NCBI RefSeq assembly: GCF_051401765.1
Contig: NW_027480423.1
Span: 11,904,001 to 11,968,000 of the forward strand
DNA length: 64,000 bases
Reading direction: 5' to 3'
Source of the DNA: Calliopsis andreniformis
Taxonomy: Eukaryota; Arthropoda; Insecta; Hymenoptera; Andrenidae
Below the pieces are notes generated by a model. The model was not told the origin of the DNA and did not search any database. It was given only the letters and a program-made list of their open reading frames with translations. The position numbers and the translations under genes were made by a program. Position 1 is the stretch's first letter. Every line of letters starts with the position of its first letter. Below, in pieces: positions 11,888 to 25,760 of the stretch.

Positions 11888-12995
11888 CTGCTATTATTCG
11901 TTTTATACGATGGAAAAACTGTTATATTTATATTGTATTTTATGCTTCTGGCGTTGACCTCTTATGCCCTAACTATTCGATCTGGTGGAACAACTCCCTA
12001 GAGTGAAGCCTAGGTTGCCTGGGACGTAGAAATGACCATCACTTTCACACGGGTTGCCATTATGCCTGTTATAGGATGGAAAGACGGTTGTATTTTTATT
12101 GTATTTTATACTTCAGGCGTCGACTTCTGAGGCCGCAGCTATTCGATGTGGTGGAAGAACGCCATAGAGTGAAGCGTAGGTCGCCCGGAACGTAGAAATG
12201 ACCATCACTTTCAAACTGTTTGCAATTAATCCTGTTATACGATGGAAAAACAGTTGTATTTATATTGCATTTTATGCTTCTGGCGTTCACTTCCTAGGCC
12301 CTAACTATTCGATCTGGTGGAACAACGGCCTAGGGTGAAGCCTAGGTTGCCCGGAACGTAGAAATGACCATAACTTTTACACTGGTAGCAATTATTCGTT
12401 TTATACAATGGAAAAACTGTTCTATTTATCTTGTATTTAATGCTTCGGGCGTTGGCTTCTAAGGCCCTAACTGTTTGATCTGGTGGAGCAACGCCCTAGA
12501 GTGAAGCCTAGGTTGGCCGGAACGTAGAAATGACCATAACTTTCACACTGGCTGCTATTATTCGTTTTATACGATGGAAAAACTGTTACATTTATATTGC
12601 ATTTTATGCTTCTGGCGTTGACTTCTTAGGCCCTAACTATTCGATCTGGTGGAACAACGCCCTAGAGTGAAGCCTAGGTTGCCTGGAACGTAGAAATTAC
12701 CATCACTTTCACACTGGCTGCTATTATTCGTTTTATACGATGGAAAAACTGTTATATTTATATTGTATTTTATGCTCCTGGCGTTGACCTCTTAGGCCCT
12801 AACTATTCGATCTGGTGGAACAACGCCCTAGAGTGAAGCCTAGGTTGCCTGGAACGTAGAAATGACCATCACTTTCACACGGGTTGCCATTATGCCTGTT
12901 ATAGGATGGAAAGACGGTTGTATTTTTATTGTATTTTATACTTCAGGCGTCGACTTCTGAGGCTGTAGCTATTCGATATGGTGGACCAATGCCCT
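11880..12995 (+). repeat. Block D7 copy A (copy B 15200-16315), 20 monomers
   Basis: The offset is 3,320 bp. Shared rare variants are CAACTCCCTAGAG, GGGACGTAGAAATG, GAAGCGTAGGTCGCC, TAGAAATTACC and TATGCTCCTGGCG. Three differences were noticed: CTTATGCCC/CTTAGGCCC near 11965, CCTAGGTTTG/CCTAGTTTG-type near 12014, and ATATGG/ACATGG near 12977. Copy A overlaps block D6 copy B, showing nested duplication events. Confidence 0.85.
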
Positions 12996-15900
12996 AGAGT
13001 GAAGCCTAGGTTGCCCGGATCGTAGAAATGACCATTACTTTGACACTGGTTGCAGTTATTCATTTTATACGATGGAAAAACTGTTGTACTTATATTGTAT
13101 TTTATGCTTCTGGCGTTGACTTCTTAGGCCGTAACCATTCGATCTGGTGGAACAACGCCCTAGAGTGAAGCCTAGGTTGCCCGGAACGTAGGACATACCA
13201 TTACATTCACACTGGCTGCAATTACTCCTATTATACGATGGAAAAACTGTTGTACTTTTATTGTATTTTATGCTTCTGGCGTTTAATTCTAAGTCCCTAG
13301 CTATTCGATCTGGTGGAACAACACCCTACAGTGAAGCCTAGGTTGCCCGGAAAGCATATATGACCATAACCTACACACAGGTTGCAATTATTCGTTTTAT
13401 ACGATGGAAAAACTGTTCGACTTGTTTTGTAGTTTATGTTTCTCGCGCTGACTTCTACGGCCCTAACTCTTCGATCTGGTTTAGCAACGGCCTGGAGTGA
13501 AGCCTAGGTTGCCCGCAGCGTAGGACATACCTTTACCTTCACACTGGTTGCAATTATTCCTGTTATACGATGGAAAAACTGTTGTATTTATATCGTATTT
13601 TATGCTTCAAGCGTAGACTTCTGAGGTCCTAGCTACTCGAGCTGGTGGAGCAACGCCCTAGAGTGAAGCCTAGGTTGCCCGGAACGTAGAAGTGACCATA
13701 ACTTCCACACTGGTTGCTATCATTCGTTGTATATGATGGAAAAACTGATGGATTTATTTTGTATTTAATGCTTCGGGCGTTGACTTCTTAGGCCCTAACT
13801 ATTCGATCTGGTGGAACAACGCCCTAGGGTGAAGCCTAGGTTGTCCGGAACGTAGAAATGACCATAACATTTACACAGGTAGCAATTATTCGTTTTATAC
13901 AATGGAAAAACTGTTCTATTTATTTTGCATTTTATGCTTCGGGCGTTGACTTCTAAGGCCCTAACTGATTGATCTGGAGGAGCAACGCCCTAGTGTGAAG
14001 CCTAGATTGCCCGGAACGTTGAAATGACCATAACTTTCACACTGGTTGCTAATATTCGTTTTATACGATGGAAAAACTGTTATATTTATATTGTATTTTA
14101 TACTTATGGCGTTGAATTCTAAGTCCCTAGCTATTTGATCTGGTGGAGCAACGCCCTAGAGTGAAACCTAGGTTACCCGGAACGTAGAAATGACCAGTAC
14201 TTTCACACTGTTTGCAGTTATTCATTTTATACGATGGAAAAACTGTTGTACTTATATTGTATTTTATGCTTCTGGCGTTGACTTCTTAGGCCCTAACAAT
14301 TCGATCTGGTGGAACAACGCCCTAGAGTGAAGCCTAGGTTGCCCGGAACGTAGGACATACCGTTACATTCACACTGGCTGCAATTACTCCTGTTATACGA
14401 TGGAAAAACTGTTGTACTTTTATTGTATTTTATGCTTCTGGCGTTTAATTCTAAGTCCCTAGCTATTCGATCTGGTGGAGCAACACCCTACAGTGAAGCC
14501 TAGGTTGCCCGGAACGTATATATGACCATAACCTACACACAGGTTGCAATTATTCGTTTTATACGATGGAAAGACTGTTCGACTTGTTTTGTAGTTTATG
14601 TTTCTGGCTCTGACTTCTACGGCTCTAACTCTTCGATCTGGTTTAGCAACGGCCTGGAGTGAAGCCTAGGTTGCCCGGAGCGTAGGACATATCTTTACCT
14701 TCACACTGGTTGCAATTATTCCTGTTATACGATGGAAAAACTGTTGTATTTGTATCGTATTTTATGCTTCAAGCGTAGACTTCTGAGGTCCTAGCTACTC
14801 GAGCTGGTGGAGCAACGCCCTAGAGTGAAACCTAGGTTGCCCGGAACGTAGAAATAACCATTACTTTCACACTGGTTGCAATTATTCCTGTTATACAATG
14901 GAAAAACTGTTGTATTTTTATTGTATTTTGTGCTTCTGGCGTTTAATTCTAAGTCCCTAGCTATTCGATATGGTGGAGCAATGCCCTAGAGTGAAGCCTA
15001 GGTTGGCCGGAACGTAGAAATGACCATAACTTTCACACTGGCTGCTATTATTCGTTTTATACGATGGAAAAACTGTTATATTTATATTGCATTTTATGCT
15101 TCTGGCGTTGACTTCTTAGGCACTAACTATTCGATCTGGTGGAACAACGCCCTAGAGTGAAGCCTAGGTTGCCTGGAACGTAGAAATGACCATCACTTTC
15201 ACACTGGCTGCTATTATTCGTTTTATACGATGGAAAAACTGTTATATTTATATTGTATTTTATGCTTCTGGCGTTGACCTCTTAGGCCCTAACTATTCGA
15301 TCTGGTGGAACAACTCCCTAGAGTGAAGCCTAGTTTGCCTGGGACGTAGAAATGACCATCACTTTCACACGGGTTGCCATTATGCCTGTTATAGGATGGA
15401 AAGACGGTTGTATTTTTATTGTATTTTATACTTCAGGCGTCGACTTCTGAGGCCGCAGCTATTCGATGTGGTGGAAGAACGCCATAGAGTGAAGCGTAGG
15501 TCGCCCGGAACGTAGAAATGACCATCACTTTCAAACTGTTTGCAATTAATCCTGTTATACGATGGAAAAACAGTTGTATTTATATTGCATTTTATGCTTC
15601 TGGCGTTCACTTCCTAGGCCCTAACTATTCGATCTGGTGGAACAACGGCCTAGGGTGAAGCCTAGGTTGCCCGGAACGTAGAAATGACCATAACTTTTAC
15701 ACTGGTAGCAATTATTCGTTTTATACAATGGAAAAACTGTTCTATTTATCTTGTATTTAATGCTTCGGGCGTTGGCTTCTAAGGCCCTAACTGTTTGATC
15801 TGGTGGAGCAACGCCCTAGAGTGAAGCCTAGGTTGGCCGGAACGTAGAAATGACCATAACTTTCACACTGGCTGCTATTATTCGTTTTATACGATGGAAA

Positions 15901-18368
15901 AACTGTTACATTTATATTGCATTTTATGCTTCTGGCGTTGACTTCTTAGGCCCTAACTATTCGATCTGGTGGAACAACGCCCTAGAGTGAAGCCTAGGTT
16001 GCCTGGAACGTAGAAATTACCATCACTTTCACACTGGCTGCTATTATTCGTTTTATACGATGGAAAAACTGTTATATTTATATTGTATTTTATGCTCCTG
16101 GCGTTGACCTCTTAGGCCCTAACTATTCGATCTGGTGGAACAACGCCCTAGAGTGAAGCCTAGGTTGCCTGGAACGTAGAAATGACCATCACTTTCACAC
16201 GGGTTGCCATTATGCCTGTTATAGGATGGAAAGACGGTTGTATTTTTATTGTATTTTATACTTCAGGCGTCGACTTCTGAGGCTGTAGCTATTCGACATG
16301 GTGGACCAATGCCCTCGAGTGAAGCCTAGGTCGCCCGGAACGTAGAAATGACCATCACCTTCAAACTGTTTGCAATTAATCCTGTTATACGATGGAAAAA
16401 CAGTTGTATTTATATTGCATTTTATGCTTCTGGCGTTCACTTCCTAGGCCCTAACTATTCGATCTGGTGGAACAACGGCCTAGGGTGAAGCCTAGGTTGC
16501 CCGGAACGTAGAAATGACCATAACTTTTACACTGGTAGCAATTATTCGTTTTATACAATGGAAAAACTGTTCTATTTATATTGCATTTTATGCTTCTGGC
16601 GTTGACTTCTTAGGCCCTAACTATTCGATCTGGTGGAACAACGCCCTAGAGTGAAGCCTAGGTTGCCTGGAACGTAGAAATGACCAGAACTTTCACACTG
16701 GTTGCTATTATTCGTTCTATACGATGGAAAAACTGTTATATTTATATTGTACCTTATGCTTCTGGCGATGACTCCTTAGGCCCTACCAATTCGATCTGGT
16801 GGAACAACGTCCTAGAGTGAGGCCTAGGTTGCCCGGAACGTAGAAATGACCATCACTTTCACACGGGTTGCAATTATTCCTATTATAGGATGAAAAGGCT
16901 GTTGTATTTTTATTGTATTTTATGCTTCAGGCGTTGACTTCTGAGGCCGTAGCTATTCGATGTGGTGGAGGAACGCCACAGAGTGAAGCCTAGGTTGCCC
17001 GGAACGTAGAAATGACCATAACTTTCATACTGGTTGCAATTATTCGTTTTATATGATGGAAGAACTGTTGTATTTATATTGTATTTTATGCTGCTGGCGT
17101 TCACTTCTTAGGCCCTAACTATTCGAGCTGGTGGAACAACGCCCTGGGGTGAAGTCTAGGTTGCTCGGAATGTAGAAATGACCATAACATTCACACTGGT
17201 TGAAATTATTCGTTTTATACGATGGAAAAACTGTTATATTTATATTGTATTTTATGCTTCTGGCGTTGATTTCTTAGGCCATAACTGTTCAATCTGGTGG
17301 TACAACGTCCTAGAGTGAGGCCTAGGTTGCCCGGAACGTAGAAATGACCATCACTTCCATACTGGTAGAATTTATTCGTTTTATACGATGGAAAAACTGT
17401 TGTATTTATATTGTATTTTATGCTTCTGGCGTTGACTTCTAAGGCACTAACTATTCGATCTGGTGGAGCAACGCCCTAGAGTGAAGCCTAGGTTTCACGG
17501 AAAGTAGAAATGACAATAACTTTCACACTGGTTGCAATTATTCGTTTTATACGATGGAAAAGCTGTTGCATCTTTATTGTATTTTATGCTTCTGTCGTTG
17601 ACGTCTAAGGCCGTAGCTATTAGATGTGGTGGAGCAACGCACTAGAGTGACGCCTAGGTTGCCCGGAACGTAGAAATGATCATTACCTTCGAAATGTTTG
17701 CAATTATTCGTTTTATACGATGGAAAAACTGTAGTACTTATATCGTATTTTATGCTTCTGGCGTTGACTTCTTATGCCCTAACTATTCTATCTGTTGGAA
17801 CAACGCCATAGGGTGGAGCCTAGGTTGCCGGAACGTAGAAATGACCATAACTTTCACACTGGATGCTATTATTCGTTTTATATAATGGAAGAACTGTTGT
17901 ATTTATATTGTATTTTATGCTGCTGGCGTTCACTTCTTAGGCCCTAACTATTCGATCTGGTGGAGCAATGCCTCAGAGTTAAGTCTAGGATGCCCGAAAC
18001 GCCGAAATGGTCATTACTTTCACGCTTGTTGAAATTATTCCTGTTATACGATGAAAAGGCTGTTGTATTTGTATTGTATTTTATGCTTCAGGCGTAGGCT
18101 TCTAAGGCCGTAGCTATTCGATATAGTGGAGCACGGCCCTAGAGTGAAGCCTAGGATGCTCGGAACGTAGAAATGACCACTACTTTCACACTGTTTGCAA
18201 TTATTCATTTAATACGATGGAAAAGCTGTTGCATTTATATCGTATTTTATGCTTCGGGCGTTGACTTCTTAGGCCCTAACACTTCGATCTGGTGGAGCAA
18301 CGCCCTACAGTGAAGCCTAGGTTGCCCGGAACGTAGATATGACCATAACCTTCACACAGGTTGCAATT

Positions 18369-18385
18369 ATTCGTTTTATACGGTG
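18369..18385 (+). other. CENP-B-box-like motif, 8 of 9 core bases
   Basis: Same ATTCGTTTTATACGGTG form as at 8576, in a unit continuing GTAACGGCTG. Confidence 0.5.
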
Positions 18386-20786
18386 TAACGGCTGTTGTAT
18401 TTATATTGTATTTTATGCCTCTGGCGTTGGCTTCTAATGCCGTAGCTATTAGATGTGGTGGAGCAACGCCCTAGAGTGACGCCTAGGGTGCTCGGAACGT
18501 AGAAATGACCATTACTTTCACACTGGTTGCAATTATTCGTTTTATACGATGGAAAAGCTGTTGTATTTATATCGTATTTTATGATTCTGGTGATGACTTC
18601 TTAGGCCGTAACTATTCGATCTGGTGGAGCAACGCCCTGGAGTGAAGCCTAGGTTGCGCGGAACGTAGAATTGGCCATCACTTTCAAACTGGTTGCAATT
18701 ATTCCTGTTATATGATGGAAACACTGTTGTATTTTTATTGCATTTTATGCTTCGGGCGTTGACTTCTAAGGCCCTAACTATTCCATCTGTTGGAGCAACG
18801 GCCTAGGGTGAAGCCTAGGTTGCTCGGAAAGTAGAAATGACCATAACTTTCGTACTGGTTGCAATTATTCGTTTTATACGATGGAAAAACTGTTGTATTT
18901 ATATTGTATTTTATGCTTCGGGCGTTGACTTCGAAGGCCCTAACTATTCAATCTGTTGGGTCAACGCCCTAGAGTGAAGCCTAGGTTGCTCGGAATGTAG
19001 AAATGACTTTAACTTACGCTGGTTCCAATTATTCGTTTTATACGATGGAAAAGCTGTTGTATTTTGTATCGTATTTTATGCTTCGTGCGTTTACTTCTAA
19101 GGCCCTCAGTATTCGATCTGGTGGAGCAACGCCCTAGAGTGAAACCTAGGTTGCCCGGAACGTAGAAATAACCACAGCTTTCATACTTGTTGCAATTATT
19201 CGTTTTATACGATGGAAAAACTGTTGTATTTATATTGTTTTTTATGCTTCTGGCGTTGACTTCTAAGGCCCTAACTATTCAATCTGTTGGAGCAACGCCC
19301 TAGGGTGTAGCGTAGGTTGCCCGGAAAGTAGAAATGACCACAACTTTCATACTGGTTGCAATTACTCGTTTTATATGATGGAAAAACTGTTGTATTTATA
19401 TTGTATTTTATGCTTCTGGCGTTCACTTCTTAGGCCCTAACCATTCGATCTGGTGGAGCAACGCCCTGGAGTGAAGCCGAGGTTGCCCGGAACGTAGAAA
19501 TGACCATCACTTTCAAACTGGTTGCAATTATTCCGGTTATATGATGGAAAAACTGTTGTATTTTTATTGCATTTTATGCTTCGGGCATTGACTTCTTAGG
19601 CCCTAACTATTCGATCTGTTGGAACAACGCCCTAAGGTGTAGCCTAGGTTGTGCGGAAAGTGGAAATGACCACAACTTTCATACTGGTTGCAATTACTCG
19701 TTTTATATGATGGAAAAACTGTTGTATTTATATTGTATTTAATGCTTCTGGCGTTCACTTCTTAGGCCCTAACTATTCGATCTGGTGGAACAACGCCGTA
19801 GGGTTAAGCCTAGGTTGCCGGGAACGTAGAAAGGACCATAACTTTTAGACTGGTAGCAATTATTCGTTTTATACAATGGAAAAACTGTTCTATTTATTTT
19901 GTATTTTATGCTTCGGGCGTTGACTTCTTAGGCCCTAACAATTCGATCTGGTGGAACAACGCCCTAGAGTGAAGCCTAGGTTGCCTGGAACGTACAAATG
20001 ACCATCACCTTCACACGGGTTGCAATTGTTCCTGTTATAGGATGGAAAGACTGTTGTATTTTTATTGTATTTTATGCTTCAGGCGTTGACTCCTGAGGCC
20101 GCAGCTATTCGATGTGGTGGAAGAACGCCATAGAGTGAAGCGTAGGTTGCCCGGAACATAGAAATGACCATAACATTCATACTGGTTGCAATTATTCGTT
20201 TTATATGATGGAAGAACTGTTGTATTTATATTGTATTTTATGCTGCTGGCGTTCACTTCTTAGGACCTAACTATTCGATCTGGTGGAGCAACGCCCTAGA
20301 GTGAAGCCGAGGTTGCCCGGAACGTAGAAATGACAATTACTTTCAAACTGGTTGCAATTATTCCGGTTATATGATCGAAAAACTGTTGCATTTTTATTGC
20401 ATTTTATGCTTCGGGCATTGACTTCTAAGGCCCTAACTATTCAATCTGTTGGAGCAACGCCCTAAGGTGTAGCCTAGGTTGCCCGGAAAGTAGAAATGAC
20501 CACAACTTTCATACTGGTTGCAATTACTCGTTTTATATGATGGAAAAACTGTTGTATTTATATTGTATTTTATGCTTCTGGCGTTCACTTCATAGGCCCT
20601 AACCATTCGATCTGGTAGAACAACGCCCTAGGATGAAGCCTAGGTTGCCCGGAACGTAGAAATGACCATAACTTTTACACTGGTAGCAATTATTCGTATT
20701 ATACAATGGAAAAACTGTTCTATTTATTTTGTATTTTATGCTTCGGGCGTTGACTTCTAAGGCCCTAACTGTTTGATCTGGTGGAG

Positions 20787-22792
20787 CAACGCCCTAGAGT
20801 GAAACCTAGGTTGCCCGGAACGTAGAAATAACCACAACTTTCATACTTGTTGCAATTATTCGTTTCATACGATGGAAAAACTGTTGTATTTATATTGTTT
20901 TTTATGCTTCTGGCGTTGACTTCTAAGGCCCTAACTATTCAATCTGTTGGAGCAACGCCCTAGGGTGTAGCCTAGGTTGACCGGAAAGTAGGAATGACCA
21001 TAACTTTCACACTGGTTGCTATTATTCGATCTATACGATGGAAAAACTGTTATATTCAAATTGTATTTTATGCTTCTGGCGTTGACTTCTAAGGCCCTAA
21101 CTATTCTATCTGGTGTATCATCGCCCTAGAGTGAAGCCTAGGTTGCTCGGAATGTAAAAAGGACCATAACATTCACACTGGTTGAAATTATTCGTTTTAT
21201 ACGATGGAAAAACTATTATATTTATATTGTATTTTATGCTGCTGGCGTTCACTTCTTAGGCCCTAACTATTCGATCTGGTGGAACAACGCCCTAGGGTGA
21301 AGCCTAGGTTGCCCGGAACGTAGAAATGACCATAACTTTTACACTGGTAGCAATTATTCGTTTTATACAATGGAAAAACTGTTCTATTTATATTGTATTT
21401 TATGCTTCGGGCGTTGACTTCTAAGGCCCTAACTGTTTGATCTGGTGGAGCAACGCCCTAGAGTAGAGCCTAGGTTGCCCGGAACGTAGAAATGACCATA
21501 ACTTTCACACTGGTTGCTATTATTCGTTCTATACGATGGAAAAACTGTTATATTTATATAGTATCTTATGCTTCTGGCGTTGACTTCTTAGGCCCTAACA
21601 ATTCGATCTGGTGGAACAACGCCCTAGAGTGAAGCCTATGTTGCCTGGAACGTACAAATGACCATCACTTTCACACGGGTTGCAATTACTCCTGTTATAG
21701 GATGGAAAGACTGTTGTATTTTTATTGTATTTTATGCTGCAGGCGTTGACTTCTGAGGCCGCAGCTATTCGATGTGGTGGAAGAACGCCATAGAGTGAAG
21801 CGTAGGTTGCCCGGAACGCAGAAATGACCATAACTTTCATACTGGTTGCAATTATTCGTTTTATATGATGGAAGAACTGTTGTATTTATATTGTATTTTA
21901 TGCTGCTGGCGTTCACTTCTTAGGCCCTAACTATTCAATCTGTTGGAGCAACGCCCTAGGGTGCAGCCTAGGTTGCCCGGAAAGTAGAAATGACCATAAC
22001 TTTCATACTGCTTGCAATTATTCGTTTTATACGATGGAAAAACTGTTGTATTTATATTGTATTTTATACTTCGGGCGTTGACTTCTAAGGCCCTAACTAC
22101 TCAATCTGTTGGATCAACGCCCTAGAGTGAAGCCAAGGTTGCTCGGAATGTAGAAATGACCATAACATTCACACTGGTTGAAATTATTCGTTTTATACGA
22201 TGGAAAAGCTGTTGTATTTATATTGTATATTATGCTGCTGGCGTTCACTTCTTAGGCCCTAACTATTCGATCTGGTGGAACAACGCCCTGGGGTGAAGCC
22301 TAGGTTGCCGGGAAGGTAGAAATGACCTTAACTTTCACACTGGTCGCTATTATTCGTTTTATACGATGTAGAAACTGTTATATTTATATTGTATTTTATG
22401 CTTCTGGCGTTGCCTTCTTAGGCCCTAGCTGTTCGATCTGGTGGAACAACGCCCTAGAGAAGCCTAGGCTGCCCGGAATGTAGAAATGACTTTAACTTTC
22501 ACACTGGTCCCAATTATTCGTTTTATCCGTTGGAAAAGCTGTTGTATTTTGTATCGTATTTTATGCTTCGGGCGTTTACTTCTAAGGCCCTCAGTATTCG
22601 ATCTGGTGGAGCAACGCCCTAGAGTGAAACCTAGGTTGCCCGGAACGTAGAAATAACCACAACTTTCATACTTGTTGCAATTATTCGTTTCATACGATGG
22701 AAAAACTGTTGTATTTATATTGTTTTTTATGCTTCTGGCGTTGACTTCTAAGGCCCTAACTATTCAATCTGTTGGAGCAACGCCCTAGGGTG
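20787..22792 (+). repeat. Block D9 copy A, 13-monomer duplication
   Basis: This 2,006-bp stretch recurs at 22944-24949 (offset 2,157 bp: 13 monomers minus 1). Markers are GAAATAACCACAACTTTC, TTATATTCAAATTG, GCTGCTGGCGTTCAC, ATGTAGAAACTG and the 2-base-deleted CCTAGAGAAGCC. A handful of differences were seen, for example GTTCTATACG/GTTCAATACG, ACTATTATA/ACTGTTATA, CATCGCCC/CAACGCCC and GAACGCAG/GAACGTAG. Confidence 0.9.
22453..22560 (+). repeat. Indel-marked monomer pair (-2 then +1)
   Basis: CCTAGAGAAGCC lacks 2 bases of the usual CCTAGAGTGAAGCC and is followed, about 90 bases on, by TATTTTGTATCG with one extra base. The same pair of changes recurs near 24611-24710 and 35566-35662, marking copies of one ancestral block. 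A related unit at 18990-19075 has the +1 with a different 2-base loss (AACTTACGCTGG). Confidence 0.85.
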
Positions 22793-22943
22793 CAGCCTAG
22801 GTTGCCCGGAAAGTAGAAATGACCATAACTTTCATACTGCTTGCAATTATTCGTTTTATACGATGGAAAAACTGTTGTATTTATATTGTATTTTATACTT
22901 CGGGCGTTGACTTCTAAGGCCCTAACTATTCAATCTGTTGGAT

Positions 22944-24949
22944 CAACGCCCTAGAGTGAAACCTAGGTTGCCCGGAACGTAGAAATAACCACAACTTTCA
23001 TACTTGTTGCAATTATTCGTTTCATACGATGGAAAAACTGTTGTATTTATATTGTTTTTTATGCTTCTGGCGTTGACTTCTAAGGCCCTAACTATTCAAT
23101 CTGTTGGAGCAACGCCCTAGGGTGTAGCCTAGGTTGACCGGAAAGTAGGAATGACCATAACTTTCACACTGGTTGCTATTATTCGATCTATACGATGGAA
23201 AAACTGTTATATTCAAATTGTATTTTATGCTTCTGGCGTTGACTTCTAAGGCCCTAACTATTCTATCTGGTGTATCAACGCCCTAGAGTGAAGCCTAGGT
23301 TGCTCGGAATGTAAAAAGGACCATAACATTCACACTGGTTGAAATTATTCGTTTTATACGATGGAAAAACTGTTATATTTATATTGTATTTTATGCTGCT
23401 GGCGTTCACTTCTTAGGCCCTAACTATTCGATCTGGTGGAACAACGCCCTAGGGTGAAGCCTAGGTTGCCCGGAACGTAGAAATGACCATAACTTTTACA
23501 CTGGTAGCAATTATTCGTTTTATACAATGGAAAAACTGTTCTATTTATATTGTATTTTATGCTTCGGGCGTTGACTTCTAAGGCCCTAACTGTTTGATCT
23601 GGTGGAGCAACGCCCTAGAGTAGAGCCTAGGTTGCCCGGAACGTAGAAATGACCATAACTTTCACACTGGTTGCTATTATTCGTTCAATACGATGGAAAA
23701 ACTGTTATATTTATATAGTATCTTATGCTTCTGGCGTTGACTTCTTAGGCCCTAACAATTCGATCTGGTGGAACAACGCCCTAGAGTGAAGCCTATGTTG
23801 CCTGGAACGTACAAATGACCATCACTTTCACACGGGTTGCAATTACTCCTGTTATAGGATGGAAAGACTGTTGTATTTTTATTGTATTTTATGCTGCAGG
23901 CGTTGACTTCTGAGGCCGCAGCTATTCGATGTGGTGGAAGAACGCCATAGAGTGAAGCGTAGGTTGCCCGGAACGTAGAAATGACCATAACTTTCATACT
24001 GGTTGCAATTATTCGTTTTATATGATGGAAGAACTGTTGTATTTATATTGTATTTTATGCTGCTGGCGTTCACTTCTTAGGCCCTAACTATTCAATCTGT
24101 TGGAGCAACGCCCTAGGGTGCAGCCTAGGTTTCCCGGAAAGTAGAAATGACCATAACTTTCATACTGCTTGCAATTATTCGTTTTATACGATGGAAAAAC
24201 TGTTGTATTTATATTGTATTTTATACTTCGGGCGTTGACTTCTAAGGCCCTAACTATTCAATCTGTTGGATCAACGCCCTAGAGTGAAGCCAAGGTTGCT
24301 CGGAATGTAGAAATGACCATAACATTCACACTGGTTGAAATTATTCGTTTTATACGATGGAAAAGCTGTTGTATTTATATTGTATATTATGCTGCTGGCG
24401 TTCACTTCTTAGGCCCTAACTATTCGATCTGGTGGAACAACGCCCTGGGGTGAAGCCTAGGTTGCCGGGAAGGTAGAAATGACCTTAACTTTCACACTGG
24501 TCGCTATTATTCGTTTTATACGATGTAGAAACTGTTATATTTATATTGTATTTTATGCTTCTGGCGTTGCCTTCTTAGGCCCTAGCTGTTCGATCTGGTG
24601 GAACAACGCCCTAGAGAAGCCTAGGCTGCCCGGAATGTAGAAATGACTTTAACTTTCACACTGGTCCCAATTATTCGTTTTATCCGTTGGAAAAGCTGTT
24701 GTATTTTGTATCGTATTTTATGCTTCGGGCGTTTACTTCTAAGGCCCTCAGTATTCGATCTGGTGGAGCAACGCCCTAGAGTGAAACCTAGGTTGCCCGG
24801 AACGTAGAAATAACCACAACTTTCATACTTGTTGCAATTATTCGTTTCATACGATGGAAAAACTGTTGTATTTATATTGTTTTTTATGCTTCTGGCGTTG
24901 ACTTCTAAGGCCCTAACTATTCAATCTGTTGGAGCAACGCCCTAGGGTG
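22944..24949 (+). repeat. Block D9 copy B, 13-monomer duplication
   Basis: Near-identical copy of 20787-22792. The left breakpoint is at a GAGCAAC/GATCAAC difference and the right one at GGGTGCAGCC/GGGTGTAGCC. Part of the same block (about 24170-24960) appears again at about 35124-35910. Confidence 0.9.
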
Positions 24950-25139
24950 TAGCCTAGGTTGCCTGGAAAGTAGGAATGACCACAACTTTCATACTGGTTG
25001 CAATTACTCGATTTATAGGATGGAAAAACTGTTGTATTTATTTTGTATTTTATGCTTCAGGCGTTGACTTCTAAGGCCCTAGCTGTTTGAGCTGGTGGAG
25101 CAACGCCCTAGAGTAAAGCCTAGGATGCCCGGAACGTAG

Positions 25140-25760
25140 AAATGACCATAACTTTCGCACTGGTTGCTATTATTCGTTCTATACGATGGAAAAACTGTTA
25201 TATTTATATTGTATCTTATGCTTCTGGCGTTGACTTATTAGGCCCTAACAATTCGATCTGGTGGAACAACGCCCTAGAGTGAAGCCTAGGTTGCCTGGAA
25301 CGTACAAATGACCATCACTTTCACACGGGTTGCATTTATTCCTCTTATAGGATGGAAAGACTGTTGTATTTTTAATGTATTTTATGCTTCAGGCGTTGAC
25401 TTCTGAGGCCGCAGCTATTCGATGTGGCGGAAGAACGCCATAGAGTGAAGCGTAGGTTGCCCGGAACGTAGAAATGACCATAACTTTCATACTGGTTGCA
25501 ATTATTCGTTTTATATGATGGAAGAACTGTTGTATTTATATTGTATTTTATGCTGCTGGTGTTCACTTCTTAGGCCCTAACTATTCAATCTGTTGGAGCA
25601 ATGCCCTAGGGTGAAGCCTAGGTTGCCCGGAAAGTAGAAATGACCATAGCTTTCATACTGCTTGCAATTATTCGTTTTATACGATGGAAAAACTGTTGTA
25701 TTTATATTGTATTTTATACTTCGGGCATTGACTTCTAAGGTCCTACCTATTCAATCTGTT
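25140..25760 (+). repeat. Block D11 copy A (copies about 27961-28582 and 36094-36715)
   Basis: A roughly four-monomer cassette is present three times: offset 2,821 bp (17 monomers minus 1) to the second and a further 8,133 bp (49 monomers minus 1) to the third. Shared markers are GACTTATTAGGCCC, TCCTCTTATAGG, TTTTTAATGTATTTT and GCTGCTGGTGTTCAC. Single-base differences include GCATTTATTCC in the first two and GCAATTATTCC in the third. Confidence 0.8.

Larger units (their letters stand above)
1..16900 (+). repeat. Array zone 1: mosaic of older and newer higher-order blocks
   Basis: This zone is marked by monomers with CACTGGCTGCTATTATTCG, by a type reading GACGGTTG then TTCAGGCGTCGACTTCTGAGG, by a GGACATACC type, and by one with TTAAGCCACGGGCGTTGAG. 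Several multi-monomer blocks recur at offsets that are whole multiples of 166 bp (11, 18, 20, 23 and 49 units), listed separately. No single higher-order repeat runs through the zone: blocks overlap and are spliced into chimeric monomers, for example around 4369-4700. Nothing other than satellite is present. Confidence 0.85.
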
